Positions 34,126-47,052 of a stretch of 64,000 bases of DNA are shown here, piece after piece. The stretch covers positions 8,779,487 to 8,843,486 of the forward strand of contig OZ023181.1 of NCBI GenBank assembly GCA_963995505.1, written 5' to 3'. The first letter of the stretch is position 1, and every line of letters starts with the position of its first letter. The stretch comes from Hypericum androsaemum. Lineage: Eukaryota > Streptophyta > Magnoliopsida > Malpighiales > Hypericaceae. The notes under the pieces were generated by a model. The model worked only from the letters and a program-made list of their open reading frames with translations. It was not told where the DNA came from and made no database searches. Made by a program: the position numbers and the translations under genes.

Positions 34126-34599
34126 ATGGCATATCGAACTCCACTCGTACTGAATGGGCCAGGGCGCACTGCGGCAGTACTCAAGATACACGACGAGATA
34201 TTGGAGCATCGTATCCAATGGGAGGAGCATAAAGATGATGTTGAAATATTTACTGAGCACATCATATCTATGCACAAAGAAATGCCAGAATGTGTTTGGG
34301 CTAGTGGCTATGGCCGCAGAGATCGTTGGGAATTTATGTTCACCAATCTTTTGGAAACAATGGGGATAGTAGAAAATATTAAAGTTTTTTTGCCTCCTCC
34401 ACATGCCGCGACATATAAGAGGGCTATAAAGAGTCTGATTATGTATCTGGGTAGCACGGGAATTGATTGTCCTGGAACTCCATTGAAGTTGCGAAGTGGG
34501 CGATTAGTACGTCGGTTCAGCAAGAGGGTTTTCAGAATCCCAGAACCTGATGTCGAGAGGATCATCAATTCAAAGGGAGTCAAGATCTTGTATTATTAA
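34126..34599 (+). CDS. Uncharacterised 157-residue ORF before gag in the copia element
   Basis: A clean frame of 157 codons between leader and gag, on the same strand as gag-pol, in an element whose other genes are full of stops. I do not recognise the protein. It is charged and probably soluble, with a helical N-terminal half (EEHKDDVEIFTEHIISMHKE), a middle with CVWASGYGRRDRWEFMF and a basic tail near RSGRLVRRFSKRVFRIPEPD. It has no signal peptide, membrane span or zinc-finger pattern. The sequence just upstream, tgcattataatgcag, resembles a 3' splice site, so it might be expressed from a spliced transcript or be a captured host exon. It could also be a divergent first gag domain. Confidence 0.45.
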   Translation: MAYRTPLVLNGPGRTAAVLKIHDEILEHRIQWEEHKDDVEIFTEHIISMHKEMPECVWASGYGRRDRWEFMFTNLLETMGIVENIKVFLPPPHAATYKRAIKSLIMYLGSTGIDCPGTPLKLRSGRLVRRFSKRVFRIPEPDVERIINSKGVKILYY

Positions 34600-34971
34600 A
34601 GAATATGCAAGAAAGATGCGTAGATTTTATTTATTTTAAGTCTTGTTGGAAGTTTTAGAACTATGTGTTTAAGAACTTCAAGTATTTCTATGGTTGTTTT
34701 ATTTTTGTTAAGACAATTTGTGTTTACAATTGAATAGAATTCGTTTGTTTAATTGTTATTGTTACCACGTGAAATATCCACATATTTTACTATGCAAAGA
34801 ACTTTAACATTTAAAGTTTGAAATTAATTCTCGGAAGGTGAGGGGAAACATGCCCGTGACCTACTTCCATTCGAGAGTAATGAAAAACTTTATATTGTTT
34901 AAAGTTATAACCGCGTAGTAAATTAAAAATAAATTTTTAACACAAAAATTTATTTATAATTTCCTATATAT

Positions 34972-37900
34972 ATGTCGATTGCTTTTAAATTCATTATCGC
35001 CGAGCTCAACAAGGACTTAAAGCTCAACGGTGACAGTTATGACAACTGGAGCATGAAAATCCAGTATGTCCTGGAAGAACAGGAAGTTCTTGAGACCATT
35101 AATGTTATTATAGTCCAGCCTGAAGATGGTCCAACTGCTCAGCATAGGCGTGATAAGGATGCCAACTTGGCTTGGAAGAAGATGAACTCTACTACTCGTC
35201 TCATCTTATTGAGCTATGATGGATGATATTACTAGGTAGTTTCGAGCTTTCAAAAATGTAAAGGACCTATGAGATGCGCTTAAGGAGAAATTTGGGAAGA
35301 TCTCCACCTCAAAGCTGCGAGCTTTAACCATCAGGTTCGACACTTACAAGAAGCGTCCTAATCATACAATGAAGAAGCATCTTCGAAAAATGTTCAACAT
35401 GATCAGTGAGCTAGTAGAAGCTGGCCATGTGCTTAGTGATGAGTAGAAGATCCAAGCTGTCATTCGTTCCCTGCCTGCAAATTGGAAACACATAAAAATG
35501 ACCCTTACCCATGCTAATAATGTCAAGATATTTGATGATGTGGCCCACCACCTTGAGCTGGAAGAGGATCACCTGCTTGCGTTCAAAGTCCATCCTGAGG
35601 CATAAAGGGCTGCTTCAAACTCAAAAGGTGGGAAAAGGAAGACAGTCCTGAAGGAAAAAGGCAATAAAAGCTGGAGAAACAAGAAGAGCAAAACTAAAAA
35701 CTCTCAACCTGGGAAGAAGACTTCTGAGGGTAAGAAGAAGAGAGAGGTTAACATTTCTAAGGTAAAATATTTTAACTATCAAAAGAAGGGTCACTTTGCA
35801 AAAGATTGCAAAGAAGAAAAGAAGATACATCCCTTTAACTCATGTGCGAGTGAATTGTATGTATCTAGTACTATCCTTCTAACTAAAATTCAACTATTAT
35901 GGGTAATTGATTCAGGAGCGATAGACCATGTGACGAAGGATCGTGATACCTTTGTCAAATTCTGACATCTACGTGCTGGAGTAAAATCTATCTATGTAGG
36001 CAATAATGCACGAGTAGAAGTCAAGGGCATAGGCACATGCAGATTGAGCCTACGTGGAGGACGTAACCTGCTTTTATACGACGTGCTATACGCTCAAGAG
36101 ATTCGCCAAAATTTAATTTCAGTTTTAGTTTTAATGTCTCTTGATTTTTGTTGGATATTTGAGAATAATTCCGTTCAGGTATTTTTGGAACATATTTTTT
36201 ATGGATCTGGTTATCAATCAAATAGTTTCTTAATTATGGATATTGATTTGTGTGATTTACCTCGAACGAGTTTTTTCATGGTTACTACTATATCAGCATC
36301 TCAGGATGATGTAATGTTGTGGCATTTTAGATTAGGCCATATTGGCCAAGATCGCTTGAATCGTCTAGCTAAGGTGGGACTATTAGGTAACTTAAAAAAG
36401 GCTATCTTACTTACTTGCGAACATTGTCTAGAAGGAAAATCGACTAGAAAACTATTTGGTAAAAGAACTAGAGCCGACTATCTGTTGTAATTAATCCATT
36501 CTGACATTTGCGGTCCAATGAATGTGAGGGCTAGGCATGAAGCCTATTATTTCATTATATTTATAGATGACTATAACAGGTATGGTCTAATCTATTTGAT
36601 TTCTCACAAGTCTGAAGTATTAAATTGCTTCAAGACCTTCATGAATTATGCTGAGAATCAACTAGATCGGAAGATCAAGGCCTTACAAACTGATCGTGGT
36701 CGTGAGTATCTTTTCGATGAGTTTAAAACTCTATGTGATGAAAAAAGAATAGAACATCAGTTGTCCATTCCTCGCACATCTCAACAAAATGGGGTAGCAG
36801 AAAGGAGGAATAAGACCTTTCTAGACATGGTGAGATCTATGATGGCGAAGGCTAGTTTACCTGTATCATTTTATGGAGATGCACTCCTTACCGCCAGATA
36901 TGTTCTAAACTGTGTGGCCTCCAAGTATATCACTACTACTCCTTACGAATTGTGGACAGGTCGGAAGCCCGATATAAGCTACTTACGACTGTGGGGGTGT
37001 GTATCTTATGTCCATACTACCTCGAGTAAATTCAGTAAATTAGGACCGAGAGGTAAGAAGAGTATCTTTATTAGATACTCTGAAGTATCAAAGGGATACG
37101 TGGGCGAACACAAAAATGGACAAGTGACAGAATTTGAATCACGAGATGTCACATTTTTGGAAAATAATTTTATGAAATTGGGAGAGGTAAGTAAAGATCT
37201 TATCATATATGAAACTGATGAGATCAATTTATGAGATCAATTTATCCTACATCCAAAAAGGCAGCGAACATAAAGTTTGTAAATTGATGAGATCAATTTA
37301 TGGTCTAAAACAGTCTTCTAGACAGTGGTACATTTGTTTTAATAATACGATCATGTCGTATCATTTCAAAATGATAGACGAAGACTATTGTGTCTACATT
37401 AAACGCTCAGGTAAAAAGTTTGTCATAATTATATTGTATATAGATGACATACTATTGGCTGGAAATGACTTGGGATATGTTAACGAGTTCAAAGTTTGGT
37501 TTTCGTCCAACTTTGAAATGAAAGATATGGGAGAAACTGATTTACGTGGTCGGAATTAAGATTTTGAGAAATCGTTCGAAGAGGCTATTGTCTCTTTCTC
37601 AAGAGACATATATCCACAAAGTAGTAGAATGGCTCAACAGTAATGACCGTAATCTCAGATATGTCCCAATTGTCAAAGGTCATAATCTGAACAAAGAAAT
37701 GTGTCCAAAAATAGCTCAGCAAAAATATGATATGATGAATGTCCCTTATGCTAATGCGGTGGGTTGTCTCATGTATGCAATGTTGTGCATAAGGCCAGAT
37801 ATCTGCTATGCTATTGGGACAGTAAGCATATATCAATCTAATTCAGGAAGAACACTTTGGAAAGCAGTCAAGGAAATTATTAAGTACTTGAATATGGCTG

Positions 37901-38360
37901 TAGAATACTCACTGTGTTATTATGGTCAAGGCCTAATGCTGAAAGGGTATATTGATGCTGATTGGGCAGGAGATATGGACGAGAAGAAATCTACATCCAG
38001 ATAGTCTTATTGTTAGGTAGGGGTGCTATTTCATAGAGTAGCAAGAAATAGACATGCGTCTCCCTGTCAACTATGGAAGCTGAATATGTTGCTTCTGCAG
38101 CTGCTATGCAAGAAGCAGTATAGTTGAAGAGGTTCTTAAACTATTTGTCCCTAACCAGCGCAGGAGAACCAGTGAGCTTATTTGCCGACAATCAAGCAGT
38201 GATAGCTTATGCTAAGAATCCTAGATTTCATAGCAGAGCAAAGCATATGGTTGCGTATAAGGAAGTGAGCATAACACATATACCTACACAGGATATGATA
38301 GCAGATCTGATAACTAAGGGCCTATCTAGAGATATTTTTGTGAAACATGCCAGGTCCTAG
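34972..38360 (+). pseudogene. Copia gag-pol polyprotein remnant
   Basis: Gag starts at 34972 (MSIAFKFIIAELNKDLKLNG) and is broken by a frameshift and stops near 35225-35275. Its zinc knuckle near 35765 reads YFNYQKKGHFAKDC, with both first cysteines changed to Tyr. The protease motif VIDSGAIDHVT is at about 35910. Integrase has WHFRLGHIGQDRLNRLAKVG with CEHC near 36320-36430, then HSDICGPM, FIDDYNRYG, LQTDRGREY and QQNGVAERRNKTF. The N-terminal part of RT is deleted at about 37230-37290. The remainder has KLMRSIYGLKQS and the catalytic YIDDILLAGND near 37437. RNase H follows with YIDADWAGDMDEKKSTSR (37950) and FADNQAVIAYAKNP (38182). The element cannot move by itself. Confidence 0.9.
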
Positions 38361-39461
38361 GGTTTGCGAAGATGTTAATTTATGCTCATATTATAATGAA
38401 TTTGTTATTCAATAAAAGTAAATTTGTTTCAGCAATACATATTGTGTGAATATTATTTTTTGTAACATTAACTTCAATACATGTCAAACAGAAAAGTAGC
38501 TCACTCACATGGGTGTTTACCTCAGTGGGAGTCAATGAGTTAATTTTTGATTGAGATGAGATAGTTTTAGAACATCATTCGAGTGCATGTTCTAAAATAT
38601 GAATTCTGTCTTGCTTAACTACAAGAAAAAGACTTGTTAAAGTGCAAGATTATTGATGGTACATGCAATATATGCTGTATTAAATAAGTTCTCAGAACTT
38701 ATAAGGATTATATGGAATCCAATGGTAAGAAGTAAGTGGAACTTACCATAATTCTGTCTTGAAAGTCTGGAGTAGTCTTTGGGTAGACTAAAGTTATTGT
38801 TCATAAACATCGAGACTGATGCTCTAGTATGATATTTTAGTGAGAGATATGTGCCCCTTTTGAAGGAAAGAACATCATAACACATGGTTCGTGTCATGTG
38901 TGCTTTACAACCTTTGGATGAGAAATTAATTTATTAAAAAGTGATTTTAATTTCCCTAGTGTGAGACTAACTCCGAAAACTATGACTTTCGAAACTCTAC
39001 CCTTAGGATCCTTAACGTATTTTAGAAGTATGATTTAGTCCTGCTAGCTTGGAAAGTCTTTAAAGTGTCATGGTTATGATTCGACCTGGCAAGGCTAACT
39101 GGAAAAGCTGGCTGGATCATGATAGATGAAATATTGTTAAAGGAGAAAGTTCTCTATCGATCACATTCTAGTAGCTTCGTAGTTCACTAGCATGCTTATT
39201 GTGTTGAGAGCAATACAATAGTGAACACGAATAGATTGTTTCAGAAATTACATGTGAGAAACTATGATTGTGAGATAAGACCTAGGATAATGCATACTAC
39301 ATACAATGGAGGTGCTAATAGAGATGCTATCATCCAAGTGGCCGCTATGTGCTCTTGAGTTTAGCTAAGTGCACTCGATGTATGCTAGTCGCACGACTTA
39401 TCTGCCAAAAGCGAAAATGAGAGAATGAATTGATTATGGTCAATCATGTGTGAGTGAGAGA
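38361..39461. other. 3' internal non-coding region of the copia element
   Basis: 1.1 kb between the end of RNase H and the 3' LTR. No frame or domain is recognised. A purine-rich run, gagtgagagatgaagg, touches the LTR at 39452 and may be the polypurine tract. Confidence 0.55.
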
Positions 39462-39911
39462 TGAAGGCTTATCCACCCATGATTATCCCATTAAATTAAA
39501 TAAAAGATATCTGATATCTTTTAGTTTTAATTTAAATTTGAAAGAAATTTGGGTGAGGATAGTTTGTTATACGTGATAACTCTCCCACCCCCCTCTCTCC
39601 TCCCTATAATTCCTATTAAATACGTAATATGGGTTTTTACTGTGGGAGACTCAAAGATACACACACCAGAGAAAGAACGTAGGTTTTTCTCCAGGAGTCT
39701 CTCAAGGCTTTTAGGCAGTAAAATCTAATCTCCGCTTCGAGTACGTGAGCATGGACGACTAGTGACAAACCTCCATCGACCCTGTAACATACCTCTTGAA
39801 GAATGGACTGTGCTACAAGAGGTAAATCTTTCATATGGCTATTTCGTATTAATGATTTATTCGTTAATTATTTTAGTTTCGTATTAATTAAGATTATGCA
39901 TGAAACCTTCA
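39462..39911 (+). repeat. 3' LTR of the copia element
   Basis: 450 bp from tgaaggcttatccaccc to gcatgaaaccttca, matching 30999-31446 with roughly 45-50 differences by eye. Confidence 0.9.
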
Positions 39912-40247
39912 CACCCGTTTAGCTAATTCGCTGGTTTAGGACAATCGAAATGAGTTTTGGTAACGAAAGTAAACTTAACAACTAACTAGAGGTTAAATAA
40001 ACAGAGGCAAATTTTTTTGATGAAGGTAAATTTTTAAGCCTATTTATACTTTGCCAAAGTTTGAACCCTTAACCTCCGTTAAACCATACAACGTCCTGTG
40101 TCGTTAGCCAAATACTTTTTGACCAATGAGGCAAATTTTAAAAAAATTAAAGAAGAGTGGGCAAGGTACCCCTTCTAGCACGCTTTCTAACTAGATTCCT
40201 TCAGGTTTAATTAAGTTCGTGTAAGGTCTGGATGTTTCCAAGGTAAT
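39912..40247 (+). repeat. PMEI unit spacer right of the copia element
   Basis: Continuation of the unit that ends at 30995. It shows the uninserted site of the MULE at 173-1265 (aacttaacaactaactagagg near 39972). Confidence 0.8.
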
Positions 40248-40255
40248 GGGCTAAC

Positions 40256-41736
40256 AGAAAGTTGATTCGGTGCATAAGCACAAACCCAATATGGACCGTA
40301 CAGAATACAATCGCAGCCGTCCATCTGATCAAATAATACGCTGATTCATTCTAACAGCTCAGGATTTAATAGGAGTATTATCGAGTTTTTCTCTCCATAC
40401 AGAATCGGAAAGAGAAAACTAAACAAGAGAAAGAAAGGAAAGATATTAATCCTCCCCCCGTTCCTTCCGCTTCTTCCACCATTATCGACGGGAAATTAGA
40501 AACCTCCCGACCATTTTTCCGTAATACATTATTTTGAAATTCTAATTCACCTCTCCCGCTCTTATTCCTTCATTTTAGTTCTCATTCTCCTCCTTTTCTT
40601 GTGGTTCTTTGAGGAAGCGTTGCTGGGACGAGATTCAATTTTCTCTGCGAGGCGAGATCCGATTTTCTATTTCGAATGATTTTCTATTGCGAAGCAAGGT
40701 TTTTTTCTCCATTAACTATTTTCATTTGGAGTGACCGTGTGCGGTACCTCTGCTTTGTAGAGGCAGGTCTCCGCCATCGCTATTAGGGTTAAGGTTGAAG
40801 GAGGGTTGTCCGAGGAGGAGAAGCGGAGAAGCGAAGTGACTGGAGTGGTTGAAGGCGAGGGAGATGGGTCGCAGTGGAGCAGTTCCTCCACGTAGTGCTA
40901 GGGTTTTGACGGTGATGTGGGCGACGTCTTCCTTGACCAAGAAGACCAGCGTCTGGTGGACTCCACTGATAACGTGGGCGACGTCTTCCTTGACCAAGAG
41001 ACCATGCCTTCTTATGATTTTTATGTCATACCATTTAAACACGAGATTATGCCTGTAATATTCCTATACTATGCCATTTAGTACAAGAAATTATGCCTGT
41101 ACTGAATCGTATATCATGCAATTTACTACAGAAAACCATGCCTTTACTGAATCATATATCATGCCACTTACTACAAGAAACTATGCCTTTACTGAATCCT
41201 ATATCATGCCATTTACTAGAATAAAATATGCCTTCAATAGAACCTATATCATGTCGTTCAGGAAGTGAGGACATGCCTGTTGCACTTCAACGTATTGTGA
41301 TAGATTGCAGTGATATAAAATATGCCTTTACTGAAACCTATATCATTCCGTTCAGGAAGTGAGGATATGCATGTTCCTCTTCAACGTATTGTGACAGATT
41401 ATGCCATTCAGAAAGTGAGAACATGCCTGTAGCTCTTCAATGTATTGGACATGCCTGTTTAATTGGACTTCAGTGATATAAAAATGGCAACTGATTATTT
41501 TGGTTTCATAATTTTTTATTTTTTAATACGAAATTGCAGAAACTAGAGATATTGTTTGAATTCTCAACTGTCTTAAATTAGTACAGAATTATGATTTTCT
41601 CTTTTTAAATTACATAATTTCCTCCTTTCCTAATTGATAGGGTGGATTGTATGAATTCTTTATTACCAAAATTACCCCTGTGTCTTCTTTGGTTTTCACC
41701 GTACAGAATGCACCATTATGTACCGAATCCGGCCTC
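40256..41736. mobile_element. MULE M4, complete non-autonomous copy
   Basis: The tips share gattcggtgcataa at the left with gattcggtacataa (complement) at the right. The flanking repeat is tgggctaac at 40247-40255 and cgggctaat at 41736-41744; the copy at 20860 keeps tgggctaat. The empty site is at about 1508. The 1.48-kb interior has a GC-rich block (40720-41000), probably captured host DNA of unknown gene, and a 45-bp minisatellite (about five units, 41010-41250). It is the intact partner of the truncated copy at 19529. Confidence 0.82.
41010..41250 (+). repeat. 45-bp minisatellite in MULE M4, second copy
   Basis: About five units of the repeat seen at 20041-20400. Each contains atgccttnactgaatc and tatatcatgcc. 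Fewer units than in the first copy show change in copy number after duplication. Confidence 0.8.
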
Positions 41737-41744
41737 GGGCTAAT

Positions 41745-42840
41745 GCTCCCACTAATTAACCCATCAAAATTATCTCCTAATTAGGTCTAATCCAGTTAAC
41801 TAATGCTCTCGCTCCTAATCTTCCTTCTTATACCCGAAATAACCCAACTATATGCATAACCCAATGGACAAATAATTCCCAACTAAAATTCTTCACTAGT
41901 AGATATAATTACGTGACAATTACCCAAAGTTATTATGAACATCCACGCACTGCTCAAGTTATTACGAATGGTCAAATAAATATATATTTCTTAAGAGTAC
42001 CACAATTTTTCTTGCTTCTAATTCAACGCGTAGACATATTCAACATGAAACCAAAAGCATAATCCATAAGTAATTGTTTTTGAAAAATTAGATAACTATA
42101 AACACTCAAATCAATTGGAAAAAAATCAAGAAAAGGGCTTACAAATTTTTTCTCAGAAAAAAGACCAATCCAAAGAAATGAAGAATTGAAAGCAAATCAA
42201 TTGAAATCATGTTAAAAAAGGAATCCAATGCATCCTTATTTTGAAAAGAAGGAAATTTAACGCATCCATAAAATAAGAATTACGGTGAATTGATTGGATT
42301 TAACGCATCCCTATTGTTGGATTTCCTTGGTCTCATTTTTTTTTGAATTGATTTTTTTAAAATTTGTATAGTATGGTGCGATTACGGTGACAATGGCTAA
42401 CCATAGTTAGGTTACCATTACCACCGCATTTATTATACGATTAGTCATTACTTACATGATAAAATTTGGTAGTATAGTATATATTAAGTGTTAAGAGATT
42501 TAGATTTAAGAAAAATGATAATAGGTTAAGTCCTATAAATATAAAAAGCATGATTAGAAGAGTCATTTATAAAATAAGATATGAAAATATACGATTCAAA
42601 ATATACATATTTTCATCACAAAAAATTGCTAATATAATTGGGTAGTCAATCTTGGCACTACATCCTACGCCCAACCAAGAAAATTTCAAAAGAACCTTGG
42701 TTGTAAACTACAAATCCATATTTTTCCCCATCGTTTGCCTCTCTTTAATGTCAATTATTGCTTTCCTCTCTAATACTGTTAAAAATCATTTTTTTTCAAA
42801 ATCATATTTGATTTATTCCATCTATCAACATTCTTCCAAA
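41745..42840 (+). repeat. PMEI unit spacer and orphan promoter
   Basis: Spacer, with an internal deletion near 42308-42320, followed by the conserved PMEI upstream block from 42660 (cgcccaaccaagaaaatttc) to 42840. Instead of reaching the TATA box and gene it switches to LINE C inside the string cttccaaaatagc. The PMEI coding region that once followed is lost. Confidence 0.8.
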
Positions 42841-43119
42841 ATAGCGAGCAGGAAAGGGCACAGGGTAAGTTAGGACTTGGGGATAAGCAGGAACAAGATG
42901 CGGTTAGAAAGGTGACTTCTATTCATTCCTGGAAGAGGAAGGCCAGGGTACCCATAGTTTCTCATATGTTACATGAAGATGCTTTGGTGTTTCAAGGAAA
43001 AAGGAAAAGCTTTGGGGAAGTTGATCAAGATGTCCATCTTAGCAAGAGAGTGTGTGCTATGTCGGACGCACATGAAACTTCTTTATATTAGGCGAAGGTT
43101 GTGGGACAGCCCCGCCAGG

Positions 43120-46100
43120 AGCCATGATTGTCATATATTAGAACTGTCGTAGATTGGAGAGTCCGCGCGCAGTTCATCAACTTAGCAGGTTAGTCAATTC
43201 CTGCAATCCCCAACTCCTCTTTCTCTCAGAAACAAGACTAAAAGATTGGGAGGTGGAGGATCTAAAGTGGTGAATATGTTTTGAATGTGGTGTCTTTGCT
43301 TCCTGGTTCAGGTAGAGCATGTAGTGGCAGACTTGGGCTTTTTTGGTGGCGGGGCATAAACATTTCGTTGTTGTCATACTCTCTTCATCATATTGACATT
43401 GAGTTTCAGATTCTTTTCACTGGAGGTTCACGGGTTTCTATTGTTGGCCATGGGTGGATGACATAAATTTATCATAGAACTTGTTGAGACAATTAAAAGG
43501 GGCTTCAGATCTTCCATGGATGTGTGGCCGGGGAGAAAATAGGGGGAAATCCAGTCCCAAAGATGAGTGGAAGCATTTCAGGGGGCTATTAAGGCTTGTG
43601 GTTTCAGCGAGGTTAAGCAGTCGGGGCTACTTTACATGGACTAACAGACAAGAGGATAGGGATTTTATCGAGAGTAAGTTGGAACGGATTTTTGCGATGG
43701 CTTCGTTGTTGGATCTCTACCCTCATTCTTGGGTGGAAGCTCATCCCAGATTTGGTTCGGACCATTCTCCTTTAGTGTGCTCACTTCGGGGAGAGGAATC
43801 GAGACCCAATCACATATGCTTCTGTTTCGAGCAAATATAGGAAAGACATTCAGTTGGGATGAAGTAGTGCGTCTAGGGCTGATATGGATTCTAGGTTGTG
43901 TGGGTGTGCATAACACTTAGCAACGTGGGATAAAATAGTTTTGGGAGTGTACGAAGAAAGAAACAAGAAATTGAGAAGAAAATATGTATTATACAGGATG
44001 AGCCATTAATTGGGGAGTGCAAGAGGAGACTAGCATAACTAATAAAGCAGTGGGAGGAACTACTGTCATGCGAAGAGATTATGTGGGCACAACGGTCTCG
44101 GGTTGATTTGCTTAAAGATGGGGATCGAAATACAAAGTTCTTCCATCAGAAAGCAAAGCATCAAGGAGTTCAAAATCAGATTTTAGAACTAGTTGACACG
44201 GGGGGAAACACAGTGCAGGGGTCGACCGACTTGGAGAGAGTTCTTAGGAGTTTTTATACTAACCTTTTCAGTTTTGAGGTTGATGTGCAGGTTTTGCCCA
44301 TGGTGGACTTAATGGAAACTAGAGTGATGGAAGATATGAATATGCAGCTGTTGGCACCTTATACAAAAGAGGAAGTATATGCAGCTCTGTGTGAAATGTA
44401 TCAAACCAAAGCACCGGGCCCGAACAGAATGCCCCCCTCTTCTACCAAAAATACTGGTCCATTGTCGGACCTTCGGTAACAAATGCTGTCCTTGAGATTC
44501 TAAATGATGGGGCTAACCCTGCTTATATCAATGATACAATTATAGCATTAATACCTAAGGTTAAAAGGCATGTGCCTTGCTCTAAACTTTGCCCAATTAG
44601 TTTATGCAACGTTGTCATGAAAATTATGACTAAGGCTATAGCAAATAAGCTAAAATGTTTTTTGCATGTGATCATCCATGAGAACCAAGTGGCCTTTGTC
44701 CTAGGCCATTTGATAACTGATAATGCCATTGTCGCTTTTGAATCACATCACTATCTTAAGAAAAAGATGAATGGTAGCCGTGGTTGGTGTGCAATAAAGC
44801 TTGACATGATGAAAGTCTATGACCATATTGAAGGGCATTTTTTAGAGAGGATGTTGCGTGCCTTGGATTTTGGTGCTTCATTTACTGACCTTGTCATGAG
44901 ATGTGTTTCCACTGTCAGATATGCGAAACAGGTGAACGGTCAAGTGGGGGAGTTTTTTACGCTGGAGAGAGGCTTGAGACAAGGAGATCCGCTATCCTCT
45001 TACTTATTCTTGCTATGTACGGAGGGTCTTGCTACTCTTATCTAGCAAGCAGAAAGAACATGGAGAGTGCACTGACTAAAAGTTGCTAAGAGAGCTCCAA
45101 TAGTAACTCATTTATTTTTTGCTGACCACTCTCTTTTGTTTGTAAGGGCCCCTGAACAAGAGCTACATCATATTTTGTCCTTGTTCGAGTCTTATTCCAA
45201 GGCTTTAGGTGAGAGGGTAAATATTCAGAAGAGTTCAGTGTATTTCTGTCAGAATTTGGGGGAGGAGGATCAGGAACGACTATGTTCGATTCTTGGTATG
45301 AGATGAGGAGAGGAGAGGGACACATAGCTGGGGCTACCAATGCTGGTGGGGAGATCTAAGAAATTAATCTTTGCCTCGATTGAAGATCGGATAAATCAGA
45401 AGATTTTGAGTTAGAAAGAGCGGTTCTTATCTAGAGCAAGGAGGGAGACATTAATAAAGTCTGTGCTACTTTTGATCTTGACCTATGTTATGAGTTGCTT
45501 CTCTCTGCCGGTTTAAACTTCTGAAAGAATTGAACAGAAGTTATGTGTATTCTATTGGGGTACAGGTCTAAAGCAGAAGGGTTCTAGGCTTCCAGAGATT
45601 ACAAAGTTCCAATAAAGCAATGCTTGAGAACCAGGCATGGAGGATCCTCTGTGTCCCCAGCTCACTTTCAGAAAGGGTGTTTAAAACAAGGTACTTTCCA
45701 AGGGGTGACATATTAAGTGCAGGAATTGGTTACAATCCGAGTTACATTTGGCGCAGTATAAGGGTAGGTGCATCACTTTTGGTTGATAATATTGAGTGGC
45801 GCATTGGGGATGGTGGGAAGGTTAGGATTTGGAACAGTAGATGGCTTCCAAAATTGACTTTAGGACACCCACAGTATTTATACCCAGGTTCAGATGCTTT
45901 TCAATTGGTATCCGAGTTGTTGGTGGAGGGGACTAATTCATGGAATAGGGCACTATTGGATAAGCTCTTTAGTGAGGAGGATGTCAGGCAAATTATATCC
46001 ATTCCGCTAAGTTCCAGACTACCGGCAGATCAATTCAGATGGAGACATTCCAGTGATGGTTCCTTCACGGTCCGCTCGAGTTACTATATAGATTTCAAGT

Positions 46101-47052
46101 CATGGTGGCAGGAGTCAGATTTGGCTTCTCTTCCAAATAATGCGGGGTGTGACATCTTTTTTGCCCGCCTAGGGTTAGGTCTTTTGTATGGCATATTTTG
46201 GACAATAACCTGCCTATACGGGTCAATGTAGCTAGAAGAGGTTTGAAGATAGATGTGAGATGCCCGTTGTGCTCTAGCTATGAGGAATCCATGGTACACC
46301 TCTTTTTCAGATGTGAGGTGACGGTACAGTTGTGGGCCAAGGCATGCATTGATGTGCAATTATTAGAAAGACTCTTAGTAGTGCAAGCATATTCCGAGAA
46401 GGGTCGATGGACAACATGGTTATGGAGTTTTTGGAAGGTTAGGAATGAAGTGGTTTTCAGGAACATGCCGATTGGGGCAGCCTTAGGAGTTTTGGAGAGG
46501 GTCTTCCACCTTTGGAATGATTATGTGGATGCAAATGCCCAGCCTACGAAAAATGGTCCAAGGGTGACTGAGCTGTGGAGACCTCCTGAAATGGGTTGGC
46601 TCAAAATTAACACAGATGCAGGGCTCTCACCTGGGGCCTTGGCTCAAATTGGTGCGATGTTTAAAGATGACACATGGCATTTTGTAGCAGTAGTGGTTTG
46701 GACATATCCAGTCCCTATCCACCCGACCATCTTAGAAGCTTATGATTTACTCACAGGCATAGAATTCGGGGTAAGTCTTGGTTTGCAAAATATTGTTTTG
46801 GAATTGAATTGTCTACCTGTTGTGCATGCTTTTGGTGGAGGACTGTCGGTTGCGGCGTGTGCATTTACATCTTACAAGCTTTCATTTGTACGCTGGAGCG
46901 CTAATGGTATGGCCCATATCCTATCGAAGCTTCAACTTCAGGGAGACTCTCCAGCTCATGTATTCTCTTCCCCTCCATCGGAGTTGCAGGTTGCTGTAGA
47001 AGTGGACAAAATAGGGGGCGATGCAGAGCGAGAGATATGCGGTGTTGGCTGA
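43120..47052 (+). pseudogene. LINE C ORF2, broken
   Basis: The same domains and the same inactivating lesions as LINE B: endonuclease pieces at 43215-43800, RT at 44400-45160 with KLDMMKVYDHIEGHFLERM and FADHSLLF, zf-RVT at 45620-46350 (203-codon and following frames, CPLCSSYEESMVHLFFRCEV), and RNase H in a 284-codon open frame (46198-47052) with LKINTDAGLSPGALAQIG and ending SKLQLQGDSP onward to CGVG. This last frame is the longest intact coding piece of any LINE here. The protein would have lost RT activity. Confidence 0.85.

Larger units (their letters stand above)
30999..39911 (+). mobile_element. Ty1/copia retrotransposon, degenerate, with unusual long leader
   Basis: It has two LTRs of about 450 bp, a tRNA-Met-type primer binding site, and the domain order gag, protease, integrase, RT, RNase H that defines copia. 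The LTRs differ at roughly one site in ten by eye, so the insertion is old. A 2.6-kb leader before gag holds a MITE and an extra ORF. The flanks are the two halves of one spacer unit, but no clean 5-bp target duplication is visible, since the left flank has an extra tttc. Confidence 0.9.
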
